Source: Candidatus Brachybacterium merdavium (GTDB lineage Bacteria; Actinomycetota; Actinomycetes; Actinomycetales; Dermabacteraceae). From it: a DNA stretch of 64,000 nt. Within the stretch, counting starts at the first letter, position 1. Each line of letters opens with the position of its first letter. A model generated the notes under the pieces. It did not search any database, had not been told where the DNA came from, and worked only from the letters and a program-made list of their open reading frames with translations. This document shows positions 1 to 9,057 of this stretch, piece after piece. The stretch covers positions 1 to 64,000 of the forward strand of contig DWZH01000053.1 in the NCBI GenBank assembly GCA_019118275.1, given 5' to 3'. A program made the translations under genes and the position numbers.

Positions 1-1935
1 GTGGAAATCGGTGGCCGTGGAGGTCAGCACGGTGCGGGTGGTCGCGTGGGTCGACCAGTCGCCGCGGGCGAAGCCGATGTCCCACAGGGTCTCGCCGCGC
101 ACGGAGTGCACGTCGCTGCCGGTGAAGGAGTAGGTCTCGTGCGCGTTGCGGCTGACCTCCAGGTCGATGTCCTCGAAGCGCACGGTGCCCAGGCCTTTGA
201 ACACGTCCAGCCGGCCGGTCAGATCCACCAGGTTGCGGCTGACCCGCCAGTCCTGCTCCCCCGGCACCAGCTGGGTGGTCGTCAGCGGCTCCGCCCCCTC
301 CGGCTCGCCGAAGACCGGGGAGATCTCCTCCTGCGGGCGGGGCCGGACCGGCAGCAGCAGCTCGCTGCCCTCGGGGTGGATCGTCATCCGCACCGGCTGC
401 GGTGGCGGCCACACCACCGGCCAGTACGAGGTCGAGACCGACACCCGCAGGCGGTGGCCGGCCGGGAAGGACTGCGCCATCCCGTTGAGCTGCACATCCA
501 CCGTGCGGCGTTCATCGGTCACCAGCGCGGAGGGGGCGTCGGCCCCGGAGTGGTGGTTGAGGTTCAGCACGCCGTAGCTGACCCGGGTGGCCTCCCCGTC
601 GGGCCCGACGTCCGACAGCCGCACGATGACCTGCGCGACCGGCTGATCGACGGACATGTCCAGCGACACCACCGGGCCGCCCAGCACCTCCAGCTCCTCG
701 TCCAGCACAGCGCTGTTGAACACCAGCGAGCCGCCGTCCTCCTCGCGCTGGTCGTAGGGCATGTCCGGTGGGGCGTTGTAGGAGCACCACTTGCCGGCGA
801 ACTGCCCCACCGACAGCGGCGAGCGCACCGACTGGGGGCTGGAGCGGGGCGTCTCCCCCGGGGCGTCGATCGCGTAGTACCCCAGCGGGAAGCGCGTGGG
901 CACGATGTTCCGGCTCGGCCAGGAGTCCTCACCCACCCAGCGGCCGGGCCGGGCGTCGTAGGTGGTGGCCGGTGGGGCGCTGTCCTGCATCCAGATGGTC
1001 AGCGCGGGCCGGTCCATCGCCCCGTTGTCCCGCTCGTCCTTCAGCCAGTGGTCCCACCATGCGACCACCTCCTGCAGGAAACCGATCGCCGGGCCCGGCT
1101 CACCCAGGTGCGGGTACTTGTGGCTCCAGGGACCGATCAGCCCCCGCACCGGCGCATCGAGGTTCGCCAGCAGGCGGAAGACGGAGTTGGAGTACCCGTC
1201 GGCCCAGCCGCTGACGGCCAGCACCGGGGTCTCGATGGCCGAGTAGTCCTCGATCACCGAGCCGTGACGCCAGTAGTCATCGCGCCGCTGGTGGCGCAGC
1301 CAGGTCTCCAGCCACAGACCGCTGCCCTCGAGGCGCTGCTGCCACATCTCGCGCCACCGCTGGCCGACGATCGCCGGATCCGGTGGGCAGGCGTTGTAGG
1401 CGAACATGGTCGAGGCCCAGGACAGGTTGTCGGTCAGCAGGCTGCCGCCCATGTAGTGGACGTCGTCGGTGTAGCGGTCGTCGGTGGAGCTGGCGGAGAC
1501 GATCGCGCCCAGGCTCGGGGGCCGACGGGACGCCACCTGCAGCGCGTTGAACCCGCCCCACGAGATGCCCATCATGGCGGTGCGGCCCGAGCACCAGGGC
1601 TGCTCGGCGAGCCAGGCCAGCACCTCCTCGGCGTCGCACAGCTCCTGCTCGAGGTACTCATCGGTCAGCACCCCCTCGGAGTCGCCGCTGCCGCGCAGGT
1701 CCACGCGCAGGCTGGCGTATCCGTGACCGGCCATGTAGGGGTGGTGGATGGAGTCACGGATGGCGGTCAAATCCCGCTTGCGGTAGGGGATCATCTCCAC
1801 CACCCCCGGCACGGGCTCCCGATCGGCGGAGGCCGGCTTCCACATGCGGGCGGCCAGCCGGGTCCCGTCGGACATCTCGATCCACAGGTGCTCGGTCTCC
1901 TCGACCTCGTGGGGGAACTCGGACACGGTGCGCAT
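1..1935 (-). CDS. CocE/NonD family serine hydrolase (C-terminus outside window)
   Basis: The reverse strand reads open from an ATG at 1935 to the window edge, giving at least 645 residues with the C-terminus missing. An alpha/beta-hydrolase core carries the nucleophile motif GISWGG, followed by the acid-loop sequence SGWADGYSN and the histidine-loop sequence WSHKYPHLG. The second half is the jelly-roll typical of X-Pro dipeptidyl-peptidase S15/CocE proteins. Family members cleave esters or amides (cocaine esterase, glutaryl-7-ACA acylase, Xaa-Pro peptidase); the substrate here cannot be told. There is no signal peptide, so it is probably cytoplasmic. The start overlaps the stop of the ATP-grasp gene (TGATG), so the two are co-translated. 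The forward strand is also open here, but its product is a histidine/valine-rich antisense shadow. Confidence 0.85.
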   Translation of the reverse strand, partial: MRTVSEFPHEVEETEHLWIEMSDGTRLAARMWKPASADREPVPGVVEMIPYRKRDLTAIRDSIHHPYMAGHGYASLRVDLRGSGDSEGVLTDEYLEQELCDAEEVLAWLAEQPWCSGRTAMMGISWGGFNALQVASRRPPSLGAIVSASSTDDRYTDDVHYMGGSLLTDNLSWASTMFAYNACPPDPAIVGQRWREMWQQRLEGSGLWLETWLRHQRRDDYWRHGSVIEDYSAIETPVLAVSGWADGYSNSVFRLLANLDAPVRGLIGPWSHKYPHLGEPGPAIGFLQEVVAWWDHWLKDERDNGAMDRPALTIWMQDSAPPATTYDARPGRWVGEDSWPSRNIVPTRFPLGYYAIDAPGETPRSSPQSVRSPLSVGQFAGKWCSYNAPPDMPYDQREEDGGSLVFNSAVLDEELEVLGGPVVSLDMSVDQPVAQVIVRLSDVGPDGEATRVSYGVLNLNHHSGADAPSALVTDERRTVDVQLNGMAQSFPAGHRLRVSVSTSYWPVVWPPPQPVRMTIHPEGSELLLPVRPRPQEEISPVFGEPEGAEPLTTTQLVPGEQDWRVSRNLVDLTGRLDVFKGLGTVRFEDIDLEVSRNAHETYSFTGSDVHSVRGETLWDIGFARGDWSTHATTRTVLTSTATDFH

Positions 1936-3218
1936 CAGTTCTTCACCTCATCGATCTCGAAGGCCAGGGTCTGCAGGCAACGACGGTAGGCGGCCGTGAT
2001 CTCCTGCTCGTCGCGCCCGCCGATGTAGACGGTGGCGAGCACGCTGGAGTAGGCGTCCTCGGCGTGACGCCTGGACAGCTGCTCACCGGGTATCGCGGTC
2101 ACCCGCACCGTGGTTCCGGGCACGTCGTGCTCGAGCGCGGCGATCTGTTCGCCGGAGGGCACGGATCGCACGATGCCGTCGCCGAAGTGGCGCAGGAACC
2201 ATTTGGTGGCCATGCCGTAGGAGCCGGCGCGGTGGGCCATCTGAGGTGTGCGACCGAAGGCGACATCGAGCATGGCCTGGTGGTTGGAGACGCCGTCGAC
2301 CATCTCGAACAGCGGGGCGTGCTCCTGGGAGTGGCGGGCGTTGACCTCGAGCACGTTCAGCGCCCCGGTGGGCTCGTCCCAGAAGAACTCGATGTTGAAG
2401 GTGGACTGGGCCAGGCCGGTCTTCGCGACCACTCGTCGGGAGATGTCGCTCATCCGTTCCTGGACTTCCCAGGGGACCCTGGCGGGATACTGGTAGCGCA
2501 GGAAGCTGGAGGTGCCGGGGTAGCTGATCGAGTCGATCACCCCGTAGACGACCACCTCGCCGTCGTGGCTGAACCCCTCCACGGTCATCTGGTGACCGGT
2601 GGCAGGCTCCTCGACCAAACATCCCATCCCGCCGACGCGGGCGATCTCGGGCGGTGCCTCCACCATGTTCATCACCTCCTGGAAGGGGCGGCCCAGGCGG
2701 TCGATCACGGCGCGGACCTCGGGCAGTCTCGCGCGCAGCTCGCCGTCGTCGTGCACCTTGAAGGCCCCTTCGGAGGAGGCTCCGTTGACGGGTTTGATCC
2801 ATACGGGGTAGTGCACCCCCTCGGGCAGCACCGGCGCGGGGATGTCGAGGTCCAGCAGGCCGTAGGCGGGCAGCTCGTCGAGCGTGCTGGCCTGCACGTT
2901 GCGCGCCCAGAGCTTGTGCTCGCAGCGCAGCACGGCCAGCAGGTTGGCCGATGGCAGGCCGTAGCGGGCGCAGAGGATCGGCACCATGACCACCATCGGG
3001 AAGTCCCAGAAGCTGACGATGGCGTCGATCGGACCGTCGAAGGCCTCCAGCTGCTGGACGGCGCGATCGAGCAGCACCGGTACGTCGATGTGCTCTCCCT
3101 GCAGCTCCTCCACCGACAGCAGGCGGTGGAAGGCGAGCTCCCCGGCGCCGGGCAGACGCCGCAGGATCTCCAGATTGTGTTGATCGAGCCCGAGGATGAA
3201 GACGTTCCTGGCCATCAC
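1935..3218 (-). CDS. ATP-grasp domain protein (carboxylate-amine ligase type)
   Basis: 427 residues. It has an N-terminal Rossmann-like preATP-grasp part (RNVFILGLDQHNLE), a central ATP-grasp fold with the lysine strand YPVWIKPVNGASSEG, and the metal-binding end strand FNIEFFWDE...LEVNARHSQEH. This resembles the ATP-grasp ligases related to biotin carboxylase and carbamoyl-phosphate synthase. Such enzymes join a carboxylate to an amine or thiol through an acyl-phosphate. A C-terminal domain of about 110 residues follows. The stop overlaps the start of the CocE-type hydrolase, so the ligase and a possible amide/ester hydrolase are coupled. MMARN offers two adjacent ATG starts; the second may be the true one. 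The product is not identified. Confidence 0.8.
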   Translation of the reverse strand: MMARNVFILGLDQHNLEILRRLPGAGELAFHRLLSVEELQGEHIDVPVLLDRAVQQLEAFDGPIDAIVSFWDFPMVVMVPILCARYGLPSANLLAVLRCEHKLWARNVQASTLDELPAYGLLDLDIPAPVLPEGVHYPVWIKPVNGASSEGAFKVHDDGELRARLPEVRAVIDRLGRPFQEVMNMVEAPPEIARVGGMGCLVEEPATGHQMTVEGFSHDGEVVVYGVIDSISYPGTSSFLRYQYPARVPWEVQERMSDISRRVVAKTGLAQSTFNIEFFWDEPTGALNVLEVNARHSQEHAPLFEMVDGVSNHQAMLDVAFGRTPQMAHRAGSYGMATKWFLRHFGDGIVRSVPSGEQIAALEHDVPGTTVRVTAIPGEQLSRRHAEDAYSSVLATVYIGGRDEQEITAAYRRCLQTLAFEIDEVKN

Positions 3219-3817
3219 TGCTCCTTGGCGGCGCTGTGGCCCGCCGGTCGTCGGCCCCGCGTGCCCGACAACGGGTCCGCCGGCCCCGCGTGCCCGACAT
3301 CGGGTCCGTCAGTCCTGAGACCGAGCCGACCCATGGCGGGGGCGCGGTGCCTGCATCGTGCTCGGGGGCGCCGACGACGGTCAAGCATCGGGAACGGACG
3401 GTAGGTGCCGCCTGCGCTCGCCGGGCATGCGTAGCAGGCGTCGTCTCCATCACGTCCATCACGCGCGTCCATCACGCGCGCGACCGCCCGTGTCATCCAC
3501 GCGCCCACCCGCAGCGCGCCACTCCTGCCCTGCACGCGCCGACCGTTGCGAAAGACGGGTTATGAGCGCTCAGAACCCCTCTTTTCGCAACGGTGGAGCT
3601 ACGAACCGGGTCTCGATGGACGCGACGCGTGCCTCGCACCCCTCAACATGCTGCGCGCCTCATACCCCGGGCCCCGCACGCCGCCCAGCCCCGGTACCGT
3701 CGAGCGGGCCTCTCCCCCGCAGCCCACCAGCACCCCATGTGCACAGCCCACGCGCATCTCCCACTCAGCCCACGCGCTCCCCACGTGCACAGCCCACGTG
3801 CGCAGTCCACGCGCGTC
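3219..3817. other. Non-coding interval with degenerate short repeats
   Basis: This 599-bp gap lies upstream of the ATP-grasp gene and downstream of the LacI gene. I see no convincing gene. It holds direct repeats of about 25 bp built on GCGTGCCCGACA(A/T)CGGGTCC near 3258-3308, tandem CGTCCATCACGCG units near 3447-3482, and scattered CAGCCCACG(C/T)GC units near 3720-3820. It also holds the long palindrome listed at 3543-3593. Confidence 0.6.
3543..3593. terminator. Long palindromic intergenic element A (hairpin)
   Basis: Arms of about 25 nt start with CCGTTGCGAAA and end with TTTCGCAACGG, around a TGAGCGCTCA centre, with two mismatches and one bulge. It sits 225 bp downstream of the LacI gene stop. 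It shares outer (CCGTTGCG) and inner (GGGTT...AGAACCCC) blocks with the element at 29382-29437. No U-tract follows, so a terminator role is inferred from position and stem strength. Confidence 0.6.
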
Positions 3818-4828
3818 TCACCCCAGCGTCGACTCGCGCTCGACCAGGCTGGGCCGGAAGCTGACGTGGCGGCGGGGGGCGCTGGCGTCGGCGATCTCCT
3901 CCTCGAGCAGTGCGAGGGCGGTGCGACCCATCAGGTCGGCCGGCTGCGCGACGGAGGTCAGGGGAACCACGGTCGAGCGGGCGAAGGCGATGTCGTCGTA
4001 GCCGACCAGGGCGATCTCCTCGGGGACGGCGACCTGGTGGCGGAAGGCGAAGGCCTGCAGCACCCCGACCGCCAGCAGGTCGTTGACGCAGAACAGCGCA
4101 TCGGGCCGTTCGGCCCTCGAGCGTGCCACCACCGATTCCCCGGCGGTGCGTCCGGCCAGCACGGTCAGGGCATCGGCGTCGATCACCTCGAGCTCGGCAC
4201 CGGCGGCGGCCGCGGCGGAGCGGGCCCCGCGGATTCGCTCGGCGACCTGGCGCAGATCCTGCCGCGAGGCGACCACGCCGATCCGGCTCCGGCCCAGGGA
4301 GGTCAGGTGCCGCACGGCGATCTCACCGCCGGCGAAGTCGTCGACGCTGACCGATGAGCCGCCCGCGGCGTCGCGCTCCCGCTCGACCAGCACCACGGGT
4401 GTGCCGCGGCCGCGGATCGCCTCGATCAGCTCGCTCGCCCCGCCCGTGGAGGCCAGCAGGATGCCGCGCACCCGCTGCTCCTCGAAGAGGGACAGGTACA
4501 GGCGTTCGCGCTGCTCACGGTTGCCGGAGCTGCCCGAGATGACGGCCAGGGAGGAGGACTCGGCGGCGGCCTCGATACCAGCCACCAGCTGGGCGTAGAA
4601 GGGGTTGCCCATGTCGAGCACGATCGCGCCGACGGTCGAGGAGCGGCCCATCTTCAGCTGCCGGGCGGCGTCGTTGCGCACATAGCCCAGCTCCCGGATC
4701 GCCTCCAGCACGCGGTCGCGTCGCTCCGGGGAGACGATGTCCGGCCGGTTCAAGACGTTGGAGACGGTGCCGATCGACACGCCGGCCGCACGCGCCACGT
4801 CCTTGATGCTCGCCGAGGTGCGCGCCAT
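3818..4828 (-). CDS. LacI family transcriptional regulator
   Basis: 336 residues. The N-terminal helix-turn-helix (IKDVARAAGVSIGTVSNVLN, residues 8-27) is followed by a periplasmic-binding-protein-like effector domain with the usual GAIVLDMGNPFYAQL, LASTGG and VGYDDIAFA segments. Family members are repressors released, or sometimes activated, by a sugar. It is the second of two LacI genes in tandem at the end of the sugar-acid operon and is separated from the other by 229 bp, so it may have its own promoter. Likely targets are the operators between 14.0 and 14.2 kb or its own promoter; this is inferred from context only. The ATG start places the helix-turn-helix at the usual distance from the N-terminus. 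Confidence 0.9.
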   Translation of the reverse strand: MARTSASIKDVARAAGVSIGTVSNVLNRPDIVSPERRDRVLEAIRELGYVRNDAARQLKMGRSSTVGAIVLDMGNPFYAQLVAGIEAAAESSSLAVISGSSGNREQRERLYLSLFEEQRVRGILLASTGGASELIEAIRGRGTPVVLVERERDAAGGSSVSVDDFAGGEIAVRHLTSLGRSRIGVVASRQDLRQVAERIRGARSAAAAAGAELEVIDADALTVLAGRTAGESVVARSRAERPDALFCVNDLLAVGVLQAFAFRHQVAVPEEIALVGYDDIAFARSTVVPLTSVAQPADLMGRTALALLEEEIADASAPRRHVSFRPSLVERESTLG

Positions 4829-5057
4829 GTCCCCTCACCCTCTCGATCCGCTGCTGTCCGCCGTACCGTCCGCTCTGCCTGCGGAGCGACCACTCTAGCC
4901 GGGCCGTCCCCCGGATCCGGCAGCGGGCCATCCCGCGGTTAACAGCGCTGCAGCGCCACCGTGGTTCCACGGCGCGCACGGCCGTCCCCCGCAGCGCACG
5001 TCGGGAGCAGCCGTCGCCCACAGCCCACGTCAGGAGCAGACGGCGGCCGCGCCCCCG

Positions 5058-6044
5058 TCAGGAGCGGACGGCGGGCCTGCTCGCGCGGGAAGTGGAGTCG
5101 CGGGGCACGAAGTGGGTCTCCAGCTTCTGCTGCGTGACAGCGTTGTCCGCGGCGAGGAGCGCATCTATGCCCACCGCGCCCATCCGGTGGCGGGAGACCC
5201 GCACGGTGCTCAGCGCCGGGCTGGCGACGGGGGCGAACTCGATGTCGTCCCAGCCCACCACGCTGATGTCGCCGGGCACCTCGAAGCCGAAGGTGCGCAG
5301 CCCGGCGATCAGCCCCAGCGCCATCACGTCGTTGTAGACCATCACCGCCCGCAGCTCGTGCAGCAGCACCGCTTCGCCGGCGGTGCTGCCGCCCTCGATG
5401 CTGGGGCGGTAGTGGCCGACGTCGACGATCTCCACGTCCAGGTCCGTGCCCACCTCATCCAGCGCCAGACGACGCTCGGCGTCGGAGCGGCTGGGCCGTG
5501 GACCGCCGACATAGCCGATGCGCCGGTGGCCGAGGGCCGCCAGGTGCCGCACCGCCCTACGCACCCCGCTGAGGGCATCGGCCGAGACCGAGGTCAGCTC
5601 GGGGTGATAGCGGTTGACCAGGCACAGCCGGGTCAGCTCGGCGGCCTCCTCGAGGCTGGCGTCGGTCATCCGGCTCGAGCACAGCAGGATCCCGTCGACC
5701 TGTGAGGCGAGGGTCTCCACCAGGGGCAGCTCGCCGTCGGGGGCTTCCTCGGCGTCGGCCAGCAGCAGCTGGACCCCGTGCTCGCGCGCCCGGGACTGCG
5801 CGCCCTTGAGCAGGGCCGGGTAAAAGGGATTGAGCAGGTCGGGGACGATCACGCCCAGCACGCCGGTGGTGCCGTGGGGCATCTCGGGTCCGTTCCGCGC
5901 AGGCTGGTACCCGAGCCGGGCGGAGATCTCCAGGATCTTCTCCCGCGCCTCCTGGCTGACCATCTCCGGGCGCCGGAGGGCACGCGAGACCGTGGCCACC
6001 GACACGCCGGCCTGCTCTGCGACATCGCGCAGCGTCACCCTCAC
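5058..6044 (-). CDS. LacI family transcriptional regulator
   Basis: 328 residues from a GTG start preceded by GGAGGG. The helix-turn-helix is VTLRDVAEQAGVSVATVSRA at residues 3-22, followed by the effector-binding domain (GVIVPDLLNPFYPALLKGAQ and VVGWDDIEFAP). It lies 347 bp downstream of the tagaturonate-epimerase-like gene on the same strand, so it is the best candidate for the repressor of that operon. It shares only general family similarity with the next LacI protein, so the two probably answer to different sugars. Nothing looks truncated. Confidence 0.9.
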   Translation of the reverse strand: MRVTLRDVAEQAGVSVATVSRALRRPEMVSQEAREKILEISARLGYQPARNGPEMPHGTTGVLGVIVPDLLNPFYPALLKGAQSRAREHGVQLLLADAEEAPDGELPLVETLASQVDGILLCSSRMTDASLEEAAELTRLCLVNRYHPELTSVSADALSGVRRAVRHLAALGHRRIGYVGGPRPSRSDAERRLALDEVGTDLDVEIVDVGHYRPSIEGGSTAGEAVLLHELRAVMVYNDVMALGLIAGLRTFGFEVPGDISVVGWDDIEFAPVASPALSTVRVSRHRMGAVGIDALLAADNAVTQQKLETHFVPRDSTSRASRPAVRS

Positions 6045-6391
6045 GTCGTCCCTCCTGTCCCCACCATCTGTGATCGTCGCTTCGCAGCCCTCGCACGCCT
6101 CCGTGCCCGCGCGGGGTCAGCCCCGACCGACCGGAACCGACCGGAACCGACCGGGCTGCCCCTGACCGGCCCTTCGGGGCCGACGGGGACCCGCAGCACG
6201 GGATCGGGGCCGGGCCGCTGACCGGGGCCCGCACCGCCAGCCGACCGGGGCCGACCGGCTCTGCCCGGCGTCCACCGGCCCCCACCGGCCCCGGCCCCGG
6301 CCCGGGACAACCCTGCAGGCTGCCCGCACCCGGTACCACGGGCTGACCTCATCCGGCGCTGCGGGCCGATCCCGGCGCTGTGGGCCGGGGG
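6045..6391. other. Intergenic region with decamer repeat
   Basis: 347 bp between the tagaturonate-epimerase-like gene and the downstream LacI gene. It contains three tandem copies of a GGAACCGACC-like decamer near 6126-6152 and several GACCGGGGCC-type palindromic stretches. I see no gene and no clear promoter. Confidence 0.4.
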
Positions 6392-7828
6392 TCAGGCCAC
6401 GGTCACGGGCTGGGCGAAGGGGGCCAGGTGCCGGCCGATGTGGGCGGCCAGCACCTCGGTGTACTCGGCGTGATGGGCCTCGAGCACGGCGTGCAGCCGC
6501 TCGCTGATCGGGGTGCCGTTCTCGTCGGCCGCCCCGAGGGAGTCGCCGTAGCCCACGTGCAGGATCTGCCGGGAATCGGGCGCGGCGATCAGGTCGGCGG
6601 TGTCGACCCCGTCCAGCGACTCGGGGGTGCGGTCCTCGTGCGCGGAGACCTGGTAGGAGGCCCGGGACCGGGCATAGGCGGCGCGGGAGATGTCCCAGAT
6701 GCGGGCCAGCAGCGGCGCGTCGTGGCGGGCGATCACCTCCAGCGCGCACAGGTAGCTGGTACCGGAGGTCTTCAGGTGCACCAGCCCCTCGGTCGCTTCC
6801 GCGGCCAGGGGGTAGATGCTGAACTTGTCGGAGCCCGAGTGCAGGGAGATCTTGTAGCCGCCGAACAGCTCGCTGATGGCGTGATGGGCCGACAGGTTCT
6901 CGCGCAGCTCCTCCTCGTCGCCGAGGAAGTCCAGGCCTTTCTCGAAGCCATCGACATAGCGCGGGGCGAAGCTGAACCACTCCACACCCAGCCGTTCCAG
7001 CTCGCGGGCCATGACGTAGTGCTCGACGAAGGTGGTGATCCAGGCGGTCTCGTCGACCGCGATCTCCACCTCCACCTCATGGCGGGCGCTGCTGATCAGG
7101 TGCTGGTACAGGCGCACGGTCTCGGCGACCGCGGCCCCGTACTTGACCACCGCGGTGTCGATGTCGTCCTGGGTGATCTCGATCTTCCGCTCGCCCAGGT
7201 CCAGGGTGGTGCCGACGTAGCGGGCGCGCACCGAGGCGAGGTCATCGCCCAGCGCCTCCCAGGGCACCGCCTCCAGCTGCTCGGCGGTCACCCCGGCGGT
7301 CACATCGACCACCGCGTCGCCGGGGTCGAGGGTGAAGGTCACGAATCCGGCGGCCAGGCCCCGGTCGATGCCCTCGGTGGTCTTGATGTGGTCGCAGTCA
7401 GCGCCGTAGCCGCCGTCCCAGCCCTCCTCGACGCAGCCGAAGGTCGCGTCGTCGATCACCGAACGGGCCTCTCGGCTCAGCCGGTCCATCTCGCGGATCG
7501 ACTGCTGGGCCAGCACCGGCACGGTGCCCTGGCCCTGCTCCCGGAAGGCACGGGCCTGTCCCGCGGTCGCCAGGCCCAGCCGGTCCCCGGTGCCGACCGA
7601 GGTGGTCGACTCCCCGATCAGCCGGGGGCGCAGCACCTCGAAGACCTCGCGCAGCGCCGCGGCATTGGCGGCCGACAGGGGCCCCTCCAGCTGCTGCCGG
7701 TCCCCGGCGGCGGTCACGGTGCCCTCGAAGGCGCTCAGCTGTGCGGCGTCGGGGGCGGTCACCCGCAGGGTGCTGCCGTCGGCGGAACGGATCACGTCGG
7801 CCTCGTACTGGTCGGTGCGCAGGGTCAT
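6392..7828 (-). CDS. uxaE: Tagaturonate epimerase family protein (UxaE-like)
   Basis: 478 residues. The segment GTGDRLGLATAGQARAF near residue 80 and the metal-site-like stretches ISLHSGSDKFSIYP and LKTSGTSYLCALEV match the UxaE family. That family was defined by the Thermotoga enzyme that interconverts tagaturonate and fructuronate at C4. The start overlaps the preceding oxidoreductase stop (ATGA), so it is the last gene of a coupled three-enzyme block. No hexuronate isomerase, mannonate dehydratase or KDG kinase is nearby, so the true substrate may be a related ketose acid made by the two oxidoreductases. Family assignment is firm; substrate is uncertain. Confidence 0.75.
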   Translation of the reverse strand: MTLRTDQYEADVIRSADGSTLRVTAPDAAQLSAFEGTVTAAGDRQQLEGPLSAANAAALREVFEVLRPRLIGESTTSVGTGDRLGLATAGQARAFREQGQGTVPVLAQQSIREMDRLSREARSVIDDATFGCVEEGWDGGYGADCDHIKTTEGIDRGLAAGFVTFTLDPGDAVVDVTAGVTAEQLEAVPWEALGDDLASVRARYVGTTLDLGERKIEITQDDIDTAVVKYGAAVAETVRLYQHLISSARHEVEVEIAVDETAWITTFVEHYVMARELERLGVEWFSFAPRYVDGFEKGLDFLGDEEELRENLSAHHAISELFGGYKISLHSGSDKFSIYPLAAEATEGLVHLKTSGTSYLCALEVIARHDAPLLARIWDISRAAYARSRASYQVSAHEDRTPESLDGVDTADLIAAPDSRQILHVGYGDSLGAADENGTPISERLHAVLEAHHAEYTEVLAAHIGRHLAPFAQPVTVA

Positions 7829-9057
7829 GCTGTCTCCTTCTGGGTCGCGCCTCGGCCATCGGCTCGGGCGGTGGGGGTCTGGTTGGCTCCCGGGGGGCGC
7901 CAAGTGGTGATCGCATCCGCGCAGGCCCAGCTGACGCCGTTGCGGCTGAACGCGGTGCCTGTCTCGAGGGCGGTGTGCAGTGCGTCCCCGATATCGTCGA
8001 CGACGGGGTGGGCGGCCTGGCCCTCGCCGATCCAGGTGACGTGCTCGGGGTCGATCACGGTCGGGTCCGGGGCGGACTGGATGGCCTCGAGCACCGCGCT
8101 GAAGGCACCGGAGGCCTCCAGGGGCGAGAGCAGGGCCGTCTGCGGGTCGCGCACATGGGTCAGCAGGTTCTCCACCAGGTCGGTGCGGGAGTGGCGGTGC
8201 TCGGTGAGCTCGCCGTCCGGGCCGGTGCGCCAGGACAGGTCCTCGGTGTAGGACAGTCTCCAGGTGCCGCCCGGTCCGGAGATCTCCACCCAGGGTGGGC
8301 GCTGCACGGGTGCGGTGGTGGTCAGCGCGCACAGCACCGCCGGGCCGGGGCCGGCCGGGTCGATGCGCAGGAAGGTGGTGTCGTCGGCCTCGATGTCGTG
8401 GGCGCGCCGCAGCTCGGTGGTGATGGCGGCGATGTCCTCGATCCGGTCGATGCCGGCGATGACCAGTCCGGCGTGGACGCCGTGGGCCAGTGGATTGGTG
8501 GCCACGCCGTCGGCCACTCGTCGGCCCTCCAGCCGGCGCCTGCCGGCCCAGGGGGAGCGCTGGTAGTAGGCGCGGTCGCGGGTCCACGCGCCGTGGACCC
8601 GCACCGATTCGACCGGGCCGAGGGCGCCGCTGCGCAGCTGCTCGCGCAGGGCGTCGACTCCGGCGCCGCCACGGGCCTGGAATCCGACCTGCACGGCCCG
8701 GTCGGCGGCCTCGGCCGCCTCCAGCAGGCTCCAATGGTCCTCCAGCGCCGGCACCGGCGGCTTCTCGAGGTAGACGTGGCACCCCGCGGCGAGCGCCTGG
8801 CGGGCCAGCGGCACATGGGTGTCGATGGGGGTGGCGATGATGACCACCTCGGGGGGCGCCTGGGCGTGGGCGGCGAGCAGGGCGGCCAGGTCCCGGTGCC
8901 AGATCCCGCGCAGCTGCTCGAGCGGCTCGGCGATGTCCACCACGCCGATCAGCTCCGCCAGCCCGGCCGCGGTGAGACGCTCCAGGTTCTGCAGGTGGGT
9001 CTTCCCGTAGCCGCGGGTGCCGATCAGGGCGATGCGGACCGGGGCGGTGGCCGTCAT
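7825..9057 (-). CDS. Gfo/Idh/MocA family oxidoreductase
   Basis: 410 residues. The N-terminal NAD(P)-binding Rossmann fold reads IALIGTRGYGKTH at residues 9-21, and the family EKP motif (YLEKPPVPAL) falls at residues 98-100. An alpha/beta substrate domain follows. Such enzymes oxidise or reduce a hydroxyl of a sugar, inositol or glycoside, often in pairs that pass a keto intermediate. The ATG at 9057 is chosen because it overlaps the previous stop by 4 bp and starts the Rossmann fold at the right place; an upstream extension would run through the neighbour's repetitive tail. Its own stop overlaps the epimerase start. Substrate unknown. Confidence 0.85.
   Translation of the reverse strand: MTATAPVRIALIGTRGYGKTHLQNLERLTAAGLAELIGVVDIAEPLEQLRGIWHRDLAALLAAHAQAPPEVVIIATPIDTHVPLARQALAAGCHVYLEKPPVPALEDHWSLLEAAEAADRAVQVGFQARGGAGVDALREQLRSGALGPVESVRVHGAWTRDRAYYQRSPWAGRRRLEGRRVADGVATNPLAHGVHAGLVIAGIDRIEDIAAITTELRRAHDIEADDTTFLRIDPAGPGPAVLCALTTTAPVQRPPWVEISGPGGTWRLSYTEDLSWRTGPDGELTEHRHSRTDLVENLLTHVRDPQTALLSPLEASGAFSAVLEAIQSAPDPTVIDPEHVTWIGEGQAAHPVVDDIGDALHTALETGTAFSRNGVSWACADAITTWRPPGANQTPTARADGRGATQKETA

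Noticed and set aside
1..1989. Long forward-strand open frame of about 660 codons
   Set aside because: It is antisense to the CocE-type hydrolase, which has catalytic motifs; the forward product is a His/Val/Gly-rich composition artefact of high G+C.
3720..3820. CRISPR-like short repeats
   Set aside because: The CAGCCCACG units are too short, irregular and lack unique spacers.
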